Shown one piece after another: positions 35,684-44,239 of a DNA stretch of 64,000 bases. The stretch comes from Epiperipatus broadwayi (lineage: Eukaryota; Onychophora; Udeonychophora; Euonychophora; Peripatidae): the NCBI GenBank assembly GCA_028023455.1, contig JAQFVV010012441.1:4027911-4091910 (forward strand), read 5' to 3'. A program made the position numbers and the translations under genes. A model generated the notes under the pieces. The model made no database searches. It was not told the origin of the DNA and worked only from the letters and a program-made list of their open reading frames with translations. Within the stretch, counting starts at the first letter, position 1, and each line of letters opens with the position of its first letter.

Positions 35684-35881
35684 ATAGTTAATCATAATTT
35701 TGTGAAGAATTGCCTTAGTTATAGATAGTTAATCATATTTTTGAGAAAGGATTGCCATAGTTATAGATAGTTAATTGTATTTTTGTGAAGGATTGCAGTA
35801 GTTAGATAGTTAGTCATATTTTTATGAAGGATTGCCATAGTTATAGATAGGTAATCTTATTTTTGTGAAGGATTGCCATAG
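35684..35881 (+). repeat. Minisatellite, about 41 bp x 5
   Basis: The unit is TAATCATATTTTTGTGAAGG then ATTGCCATAGTTATAGATAGT. About five copies differ at a few positions; the first unit is split by the 3-kb insertion. Confidence 0.9.
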
Positions 35882-35889
35882 AGAACCAT

Positions 35890-36790
35890 TTGAATCAAAA
35901 TGAATGCATTCTAAAGAATTTATTAAATAGACTTTTAATATCACATAACTACAAAATGAAAAATATTGCCAGCATTAAAATTGAACGTTACATCAATTAC
36001 ATTTTATATATACATCTTCTGCTAATAATATACATAAAATATTTAGTATCTATTTAAATATATTAGACCATTAATAAAGGTAGGATTCCACCTTTATTAT
36101 TAAAAAGAAGTTGCCTTGACAATAGTTTGAAATTGTTAATTGTTATTGATATTTGGGATTGTCTAAGTGTTGACTGGATTTTAATGAGATATATATAATG
36201 TTACAGACACTGGAAAAAATATAAATGATCTTAAAGCTGCATTTTAATTCAAATAGCTTTTTAAATAAATTCAGATATCATGGCATCTTTCTAAATCATT
36301 TATATAATTTATGTTACATCAATTTATCTAAAAGCACAGCAGGTCACACACACACATTGATAATTAGTGTTTTTTTAAATGAATACACAAATAATTAGCA
36401 ATTAAGTTTTATCATAACAAAATTTATTACAACTTTTTAAATTATAAACAGATATTAACCTTTTAATAATTATTAAATATTTTTAATTATTGAAAGTTCC
36501 AATACCAAATGCTTATGTAGAATATATATACCTACATATGCCAGAAAGCAGCTAACCTATTCGATACTAAGAATTTTTAATCTGCTGATAATCATATTAT
36601 ACTATAGAAATGAGGGAATATCCACCTTTTTAGGGGTATATACCTTTTTGATTAAAAAAAGGTTGCCTTGACAACAGATTGAAAATTCTTGGTTGAATAG
36701 GCTTGGAAGGTTTTTATGTGTTCGTATTTATAAATGAATCTAGTTTTGAGCAAAACCAGCTTTATATATATATATATATATATATATATT
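35890..36790. repeat. A+T-rich stretch with two copies of a short dispersed repeat
   Basis: GTTGCCTTGACAA(T/C)AG followed by a GAAA-rich block occurs near 36107 and 36662. A more diverged relative, GATTGTCTTATCAACAGATT, lies near 45390. Extent and type are unclear. A TA microsatellite ends the stretch near 36767-36789. No gene was seen. Confidence 0.4.
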
Positions 36791-36794
36791 CATA

Positions 36795-37375
36795 GTATTA
36801 TTTCTGGGAGCTTTAGTCAAAATGTAATAGCTAAATAGCTGATGTTTTAGTACAATAACAAGTACATTCCTCAGTGCCTCTTCTTTCTTAAATCATAATA
36901 AAGTGTGTGGTGAGATTTAAAATCGTTATTTTTTTCCCCTGTTATTTTCTCATCATTCTCAATTTCTATTGGTTGAGAAGTTTTTTTAAAAAAATTATCC
37001 TCCAATATCTTTTTCCAAATAATATTAATTTTCTTTAATTTACACTTTTCAATTATGCTCTTAGACCTTTTAAAAATCTCTATAAATTCTCTTAGCAGTC
37101 TCAGGTCATATTGCTCAGTTTTTGCCAGAATGTCTGTCTTATTAAAATTGATGTCATGGTTAGTGAATTTAATATGTGAATAAATGGCTGATGAATTGGA
37201 ATTTTCTCTATCAAAATGTGTTCGTTCTTTCTTATGTTTATTCTAGATTTGTCTATCCCAGGTATGAAAGTGAACAAACTCCACATGGAATTTCATATAC
37301 ATCATATTATTCCCAAGAAATTTTATCTTTAGGGTGTGGAAATACTTCATTAATTTTATTAAATGTAGTATAAAC
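36795..37375 (-). pseudogene. Penelope-like element copy P1, GIY-YIG region and 3' end
   Basis: The minus-strand translation, in several frames, covers the second half of the GIY-YIG endonuclease (IDKSRINIRKNEHIL, the equivalent of the Arg-containing RRINIRKKEH motif) and the C-terminal tail matching copies P2 and P3. Frames are broken by indels. A mutated hammerhead ends the unit at about 36838-36880 (CTGAGGA present, GAAAC changed to AAAAC). The upstream side joins a separate PLE terminal unit at 37380-37545, so the fragment has a ribozyme unit on each side, the tandem-type layout often seen for PLEs. Confidence 0.8.
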
Positions 37376-37379
37376 GAAT

Positions 37380-37545
37380 ATATATATTAATTCTAATATT
37401 TTCATGGATAAAAGATGTCATATTATTATTACTATTTGCGGGATATTCCGTGTAGTGAAAAAGCTAAATGCTGACGTTTCAGTACAATATCAAGTACCTT
37501 CCTCAGAGCGTCCTCATAATTAATATCCCGCAAATAGTAATATAT
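37380..37545 (-). mobile_element. PLE terminal repeat (pLTR) with hammerhead
   Basis: The unit shares its sequence with the 3' ends of P2 and P3, including TTCATGGATAAAAGATGTCA and TTTGCGGGATATTCCGTGTA. It ends in ATTAATATCCCGCAAATAGT, which is the inverse of ATTTGCGGGATATT at its other side, so a small inverted repeat bounds the ribozyme. It lies upstream of P1 in the P1 orientation. Confidence 0.75.
37470..37512 (-). ncRNA. PLE hammerhead ribozyme motif, all core bases present
   Basis: Minus strand: stem I strand GCT, core CTGAGGA, stem II arms around TTGATATT (AGGTAC and GTACT), core GAAAC directly followed by triplet GTC, and return strand AGC. Stem III is therefore reduced to almost nothing, as described for PLE hammerheads, which are thought to act best as dimers. 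This is the best preserved of the four PLE copies here. Confidence 0.75.
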
Positions 37546-37549
37546 ATAT

Positions 37550-38800
37550 ATATTAATATTATATATATAATATTAAAATATCTCTGTAAGGAGCTTAAAA
37601 TCTGAGTTCAAGTCCCTTCTATTATATATAGTTTAATTATTAAGTGTTTTTTAAAAAAAATCAAACTTCATTTATACTTTTCTAAATATATTCAAATTAG
37701 GTTAATATAGAACACAAGATTTTCAGTGGTATTATTCTTATGTCTTCAGATATTTTTGATCTGATTGATGATAGTACTAAAATGAAAATTAAAATTCTGC
37801 CAAATAAGCATAGATTTAATAATTCTTTTTTAAAAAAGGTAAGGTAAGATAGGATTACTGGGAGCATTTTTCGAGTTAAAAAGTCTGTATTGGATAATTT
37901 ATCAATATACATTTATTCAAGTACTGGTGAATTGAATTTTAATGGCTAAATTCTAATAGTGACATGCTAGAAAAATAAATAAATTAAATGTGAAAAACAA
38001 GTTTGGAATATATATACACCATAATTTATTATTCTCATATTTCAAGTTTACTTCAGATATTAAAAAGATATAAATGGCCAATAAGATGATATTAAATAAT
38101 ATGTATATAAAGTTGTCACATTTAAACATATCACATTAAAATAAGGTAAAAATATGTTTATATCATAGAAAGTATTAGCATTTTATAGCATATTTATATA
38201 AAAGTTTCCAAACTTAGATTAAAAAAGATTAAATAATTTTCAAATTTAATTATTAATTTCAAGTTTTTAAAAATTATAATCAAACTGAGCATAGATATAA
38301 TTTATAAGATATAAAAAATAATATAAATTTATTATTTTGAATAAAATGGGATTTTAGATAAACTGAGATGGAAATGAAAATTCTGTGCAGTGAATATAGA
38401 TATAATAATTCTGTGAAAAAAAGCAGGATAAGATTTGAATAGTTACAATTTATAGATTAGACAAACTATAATGACACACCTATTGATTATACAATTATAT
38501 TTTTATTCAGAAAATCATATTATGAAAATTAGAGGCACAAACTTAATAGCAGTATGCTAAAAAAATAAGTTACCCAAAGTGGTAAAAAAGGTTAAGAATG
38601 AAAGCTCTAATCAAATATTTGGTGGGGAAATGGTAAAAAAAAAAAACAGATTAAAATTATGAAGTTTTATAAATGATATATTGAATAGAAGACAGCAAAA
38701 ATTAATAAATAACTATTATCTTTATAAAATGGTATTTAAATATAGTATATAGTAAATTGGAAAGTTGTAATTATAAATTTATTTAATGCACATTGATTAC
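37550..38800. other. A+T-rich stretch, nothing recognised
   Basis: No credible gene or repeat. The 71-codon minus ORF at 37697-37912 has no motif. Confidence 0.4.
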
Positions 38801-38805
38801 TTAAG

Positions 38806-38983
38806 TAATATTTACTAAGGCAATAGACCTAAAACATGTGCATTGAAAATGCGAAGGTAGGGACCTCTATAGGTCTTAACCACAAGCTTCCAATGTGTAA
38901 ACTAGTGGTTAAGACCTGTAGAGGTCCCTACCTTCGCATTTTCAACCGCACATGCTTTAGGTTTATTGCCTTAGTAAATATTA
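38806..38983. repeat. 178-bp near-perfect hairpin element
   Basis: The arms start TAATATTTACTAAGGCAATA and end TATTGCCTTAGTAAATATTA. Inside, AATGCGAAGGTAGGGACCTC and TATAGGTCTTAACCAC pair with their complements around a short loop (AAGCTTCCAATGTGTAAACTA). It is less AT-rich than its flanks. The 64-codon ORF through it is a by-product. A MITE with TA-type insertion, or a hairpin RNA source, are both possible. Confidence 0.85.
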
Positions 38984-38989
38984 AATCAG

Positions 38990-40540
38990 AAAGGTGTACT
39001 GAAATCTATTTTTATCTTTATAGACTATGAGTTTTTTAATTAATGCCTGAATTTTAAAAGTTACAAAAAGCATAAGATAGTCCAAGTAATCTAATGTTTA
39101 AAAAGAACATTTTAACATAACTGACAGAAAGTGAAAATAATTTATATTAAAGATGAATTTATCAAAAAATATATCACCGAGGGTTTTATAAAAAATTTAA
39201 ATGGTGACAAATTAGTTAGATCTGGAAGGAAGTGAGATGCCTTAAATTTCAAAAATAAAAAGAGGCCATCAATATATTTTTGTTAAACTAAAGTGAAGTA
39301 ATAATTTTTTCATGTATGTACAATATATAAAGTACAATTATAGCTTCTCTAGTGTTTAATTAGTATATTAACTTTGCTATTAATCTTAAAGTCAGGTTAA
39401 AATTGCACCCCCATAAAATGAACTCTTTTTAAAGGTTAAAATTAATAAGACAATAAAAGAGTAAATTTAATAATGTCTAAAAGCAGGTTAAATAATTTAG
39501 CTATTTTATCAAATGAAATCACTTATGCAAAAAATATTGATTTTTTTTAATATAATCGAAAAAAATCAAATGGTATAAAAATAGCTTGTTAGTGATGATT
39601 AAATAAGTAAAAATTTTGAACAATAGTTTGATCTACTTATATTTTACCCATTTCTTCCGATTATGAATAATCAATTTGAAATTTGTACAATAATATTGTA
39701 TTCTCATAATTTCGTCGGTTTCAGTGGTAATTGATTCATTACAGAAGATACATTTCTTTAGGTTTAAACCAGTTTTGCTATTTATAGCTTCTCTTTTTTA
39801 GGTCACTCAAAAAAAACAACAAAAAAAAACAACTTCTGCTCGTTTAGGATTTCAACTTTTCTTCACTTGTCAGCTTTTTTATATAACGTTAAGCCCACTT
39901 CCATGTTATCCATATAATTTTTTTCAATGACATCAATAATACCTATTTGTTTTTTTACCTACATATTTTACTTTCGATCTCTCCTTATTATTCCCATCAT
40001 GCATCTCTCATCATATTATAACCAAAGTTATCATTGAAATATATGTACTTATTATTATGTAATTGAATAAGAATATTTTAATATTATATTATTCCAACCA
40101 CAAGGATTTCATATAAGTTTATTTTTTTAATAAACTTCATCTCATATTTCTATCAATATTAATAAAATGTGATCAAAAATGTGCAATATATAATGTGTTT
40201 ATTTGTATAGATTAATAATTTACATTATCAGAACATTTTATTATTTATATAATTTAAATTTACTTTTTCATTTAGTATTTTTGAATGTATATGTTATATT
40301 TTTAATTGTTGTATTTAGTTTATGAAGTTTCTCATTTATAGTTATTTATTTAGAAAGCTCTTAAGTAGAACAGTAGCCACTCAAGGTTAAATGCTCCAGG
40401 CTAAGAGTGAAAATAAAACTGTCAGGATATATGGGAAATTCATTGCACTAATTACATATTTTTATGATCAACTTTTTATAATTCATTAATCATTGTTTGT
40501 CTTATATCTTATTTTTATTATCTTTATGATGAAATATTAC
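38990..40540. other. A+T-rich stretch, nothing recognised
   Basis: No supportable feature was found here. Confidence 0.4.
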
Positions 40541-40547
40541 ACTAGTT

Positions 40548-40609
40548 AAAACAGGCAAAACTCTCCATACTGTAGTGCTAAGAAATGATCATGTGATGTT
40601 TAGTGGTTT
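40548..40609. mobile_element. Alpha element, copy F (62 bp minimal form)
   Basis: Only the two ends remain: AAAACAGGCAAAACTCTCCA and GATCATGTGATGTTTAGTGG + TTT. Exact 12-bp duplications ATTACACTAGTT (40536-40547 and 40610-40621) mark both boundaries. This copy defines the element termini most clearly. Confidence 0.85.
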
Positions 40610-40794
40610 ATTACACTAGTTCTCAATAATTTGTAAAAAAAATTAAATTATCAAAAAATAGATTTTGCTGATAGGAGAAACAGACAATAGCCAATAAGTT
40701 ACCATGATACAATCAATTTAATACATTAAATATATTAAAATTTTTTATCATTATCATCTATCTGTTGATTTAAATAATGGATGACTGTGAATCA

Positions 40795-41060
40795 GGTGTT
40801 TCCAGCTGCTTCTTTCTTTTAAATTTTTGATTGCTTGAGATATTAACTCCATCCATCCATTGACATTACTCATCTATGATAATCTTGATAGTCCTCTTTT
40901 TCTTAACCCATTCACATCTCAAACATCACATAATTTTCCCCATGTGTCCATATATCTTATCACTGGTCCAAAATAACTTAGCTTTTTTTCACTTTTCCAC
41001 CTCCAACAAGTTGTTTTGTGAGTCTGCTTTTAATAAACTTAAATATTTTCTCTGAAAAGC
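40795..41060 (-). pseudogene. Decayed LINE C-terminal fragment
   Basis: In broken frames the minus strand reads KLSYFGPVIRYMD, then GKLCDV, then a region like LSRLS..MSNVNGWMELISQ and NLKERSSW. This follows the order LSYFGHIMR ... GKR ... W(M/I)D.I ... G ... A ... R.KWR seen after RT in RTE-like LINEs. Several stops are present. It is unrelated at the sequence level to the two RTE tails at 7 and 59 kb. Confidence 0.5.
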
Positions 41061-41276
41061 ATCAGTTTTGTCTTTCATTATTTTCTCGATGTAATCAACA
41101 CATTGACTGCATACTTCTATTTCTGTTTTCCATATTTACAGTAATTTTATAAATGCCTTAAAATATAACAATAATCATGTATTCATTTCTATGGCATTTT
41201 GCATTTTGATTTAGTCTAAAGTTTGAATAGACAAACGCTGAAATCTGCTCAAGTAGATCAACCAATTGTTATATAT

Positions 41277-42272
41277 ATATATATATATTAATTCTAATAT
41301 TTTCATGGATAAAAGATGTCATATTATTATTACTATTTGCGGGATATTCCGTGTAATGAAAAAGCTAAATGCTGATGTTTCAGTAAATATCAAGTATCTT
41401 CCTCAGAGCATCATCTTTCTCAAATCATAAGAATGCATGTGAGATTTAAAATCGTTTTTATCGTTTTCTTTCTCCTCATATTTAAATTCTATTGGTTGAG
41501 AAGTTTTAAAATTTATTTTCTCTTCCAATAGTTTCTTCCAAATGTTGTTAATCTTTTTTAATTCACACCTTTCATTTATACTATTGGGCCTTTTAAAAAT
41601 CTCTATAGCTTCTCTTAGCAATCTCTGGTCATATTGTTTAATTTTTGCTAAAACATTTGTTTTTTCAAAATTGATATCATGATTTGTTAATTTTATATGA
41701 GAATAAATAGCTGATGAATTGGATTTTTCTCTCACTGCCAGAATGTGTTCTTTCTTTCTAATATTTATTCTACGATTAGTCTGTCCTATATATGTATGTG
41801 GACAGACCCTACATGGAATTTCATATACACCATGACACTCCAAAGCAATTTTATCTTTAGGAAGTGGAAATATTTCACTAATTTTTTTATAAGTAGTGTA
41901 AATTATGTGAATATTATTATTCTTTAAAATGTTACCAATTCTATCAGTTACTCCTTTTATATATGGCAAAATTGTCTTAATTTTTGATATATCAAAATCC
42001 TTTTTCTTTTGATATGTATAAGTCCTATTGATAATGTTGTAATTAAAACCATTATGAAGAAGCAATTTATTAGTAGCAAAAAGGTCCCGGTGAAAATGGC
42101 TATCATCTGAAAGTCTCTTTGTTCTATCCAATAATGTCTTTGCCACTGAAAATAGTTGTGCAGGATGGTAATGAGAGGAAAAATGCAGATATCTCCTAGT
42201 GTGTGTTGACTTTTTATATATACCATGGGATAAAGAACCATCTTCCCTTCTTTCAATCAAAACATCTAAAAA
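41277..42272 (-). pseudogene. Penelope-like element copy P2, RT tail, GIY-YIG and 3' unit
   Basis: A 285-codon open segment (42260-41403). It starts at IERREDGSLSHGIYKK and STHTRRYLHFSSH, the end of the RT region, and continues through a connector to the GIY-YIG endonuclease: HGVYEIPCRVCPHTYIGQT holds the paired Cys and the Tyr/Ile-Gly core, followed by NRRINIRKKEH with the conserved Arg. The tail is charged and ends RKMML. The stop codon TGA lies inside the hammerhead core CTGAGGA. The 5' half (most of RT) is missing. At 42272 it meets copy P3 head to head. Confidence 0.88.
41368..41410 (-). ncRNA. PLE hammerhead motif in P2
   Basis: Minus strand: GCT, CTGAGGA, stem II strands AGATAC and TACT around TTGATATT, GAAAC, triplet ATC, return AGC. 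One base lost from the 3' strand weakens stem II. ATC is an allowed cleavage triplet (NUH). Confidence 0.6.
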
Positions 42273-43240
42273 TAATAATCAATTACCTTTTTTAGATGTT
42301 TTGATTGAAAGAAGGGAAGATGGTTCTTTATCCCATAGTATATATAAAAAACCAACACACACTGGGAGATATCTGCATTTTTCTTCTCATCACCATCCTG
42401 CACAACTATTTTCAGTGGCAAAGACATTATTGGATAGAACAAAGAGACTTTCTGATGATAGCCATTTTCACCGGGACCTTTTTGCTACTAATAAAATGCT
42501 TTTCCATAATGGTTTTAATTACAACATTATCAATAGGGCTTATACATATAAAAAGAAAAAAGATTTTGATATATCAAAAATTAAGACAATTTTGCCATAT
42601 ATAAAAGGAGTAACTGATAGAATTGGTAACATTTTAAAGAATAATAATATTCACACAATTTACACTACTTATAAAAAAATTAGTGAAATATTTCCACTTC
42701 CTAAAGATAAAATTGCTTTGGATTGTCATGGTGTATATGAAATTCCATGTAGGGTCTGTCCACATACATATATAGGACAGACTAATCGTAGAAGAAATAT
42801 TAGAAAGGAAGAACAGAAAAATCCAATTCATCAGCTATTTATTCTCATATAAAATTAACAAATCATGATATCAATTTTGAAAAAACAAATATTTTAGCAA
42901 AAATTGAACAATATGACCAGAGATTGTTAAGAGAAGCTAAAGAGATTTTTAAAAGGCCCAAAAGTATAAATGAAAGGTGCGAATTAAAGAAGATTAACAA
43001 CATTTGGAAGAAGCTATTGGAAGAGAAAATAAATTTTAAAACTTCTCAACCAATAGAATTTAAATATGAGGAGAAAGAAAACGATAAAAACGATTTTAAA
43101 TCTCACATGCATTCTTATGATTTGAGAAAGAGGACGCTCTGAAGAAGGTACTTGATATTGTACTAAAACGTCAGCATTTAGCTTTTTCATTACACAGAAT
43201 ATCCCACAAATAGTAATAATAATATGATATATATATATAT
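42273..43240 (+). pseudogene. Penelope-like element copy P3, inverted partner of P2
   Basis: The open segment reads KNNNQLPFLDVLIERREDGS (RT tail), KPTHTGRYLHFSSH, then GVYEIPCRVCPHTYIGQT of the GIY-YIG domain. At about 42815 a small deletion removes the KEH stretch and shifts the frame (NIRKEEQK then stop); the continuation 42853-43142 carries the C-terminal tail ending RKRTL. The stop TGA at 43140-43142 is part of the hammerhead core CTGAAGA. The sequence is closely similar to P2 over almost all its length, in the opposite orientation, and extends about 15 bases further into RT. Confidence 0.88.
43136..43176 (+). ncRNA. PLE hammerhead motif in P3, core mutated
   Basis: GCT, CTGAAGA, AGGTAC-TTGATATT-GTACT, AAAAC, GTC, AGC. 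The invariant G of GAAAC has become A, which should abolish cleavage. Confidence 0.65.
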
Positions 43241-43244
43241 TATT

Positions 43245-44060
43245 CCTCTGCCCAATTATACTGACATTACATTGCTAGTGTTTAGACTTAGTCCAAAATC
43301 TCCTACTACTTTTATCAATCAATTTACTAGATCTTAAACATTTTATATGTTTGCCACCTAATCTAAACCATCTATATATTACAAATTGTGTATTCAATTT
43401 TTCGTATCGCCCTTGAGAACCAATTAGAAAATTGCTCACTTTAATTTCTGTTACAATGTAGATTAAATATGGTGATAACAGATAATCTGATTTTATTATT
43501 CCTTTATTTACTTGAGATAAATCTGAGTTTGTAAATGTTTCACAGTATGTAAGAAAGATTGCTGTATTATATGTGAAGTTATCTGACATTTAACATTGCT
43601 ATTCACAGATTGTCATGATATATTTAATCAAAAGCTTTCTGATAAGTTACAAATCATAAAATAAAATGGATATAGAAATTCTCTACTGTTATTGAATTTA
43701 AATATGAGTAAAACATTTAAATCAGAAGGGAAATGAATGAAAATCAAAAATTGCTAAAATAAAATTATCAGAATGTAATGAAAGGTTTGAAGTAGTATGG
43801 AATTGGAATAAGTCATTATTTTTATAGTTGATTTCAACTCTGCCTCAAACTAATTTGTAACCATTGCTAAAGTCTTCATGCTTTAAAAAATCTAAATGAA
43901 CCATAGTTTTGTATTTATAATGAAATGGTTTTAAACATTACTTTGGGGTATTAGCAGTACAGTAAATAAACAATTAATGAATGTTGTTTAGGGAGCATTA
44001 TGGTTGATGATGAAATTAATAAGTATTGTGTTATACTTTATCTTTCTTATTGCATTGCCA
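43245..44060. other. A+T-rich stretch, one unassigned minus-strand ORF
   Basis: The 104-codon minus ORF at 43275-43589 (MSDNFTYNTAIF..., ending ...RRFWTKSKH) has no motif I recognise. It begins right beside the PLE end. I do not claim it as a gene. Confidence 0.3.
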
Positions 44061-44071
44061 AATCATCTATA

Positions 44072-44236
44072 TTCTTTATTAATTTTTACAATGCTTCTTT
44101 ACAATCCACTATTAATGGTTTTGATTGTCTAAGCAACCTTCTTCAGAAGTCTGAAGAAGATTGCTAGGGAAATCAATACCATTAATAGTGGGTTGTAAAA
44201 AAACATTGCAAAAAGTAGTAAAGAACATAGATGATA
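44072..44236. mobile_element. Gamma palindromic element
   Basis: The arms are about 75-80 bp: ATCTATATTCTTTATTAATT, TTTACAATGCTTCTTTACAA and CACTATTAATGG on the left pair with complements on the right, with the centre at CTTCAGAAGTCTGAAG. Each arm reads outward as a hammerhead-like string: CTGAAGA, A, GGTTG-CTTAGA-CAATC, then AAAAC (left, minus strand) and CTGAAGA, A, GATTGCTAGGGAAATC, ATACC (right, plus). No GTC triplet follows. It is fold-back, non-coding. Confidence 0.7.
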
Positions 44237-44239
44237 TTA

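Noticed and set aside
35684-35881. Regular repeats as a CRISPR array
   Set aside because: Units are directly adjacent without unique spacers, and the context is a eukaryotic genome; it is a minisatellite.
41745-42831. Additional ORFs of 60-99 codons over the PLE pair
   Set aside because: Out-of-frame or antisense readings of the P2 and P3 coding regions; they recur only because of the inverted repeat.
43275-43589. 104-codon minus ORF as a host or transposon protein
   Set aside because: No recognisable domain and no related sequence in the window; kept only as a note in the stretch description.
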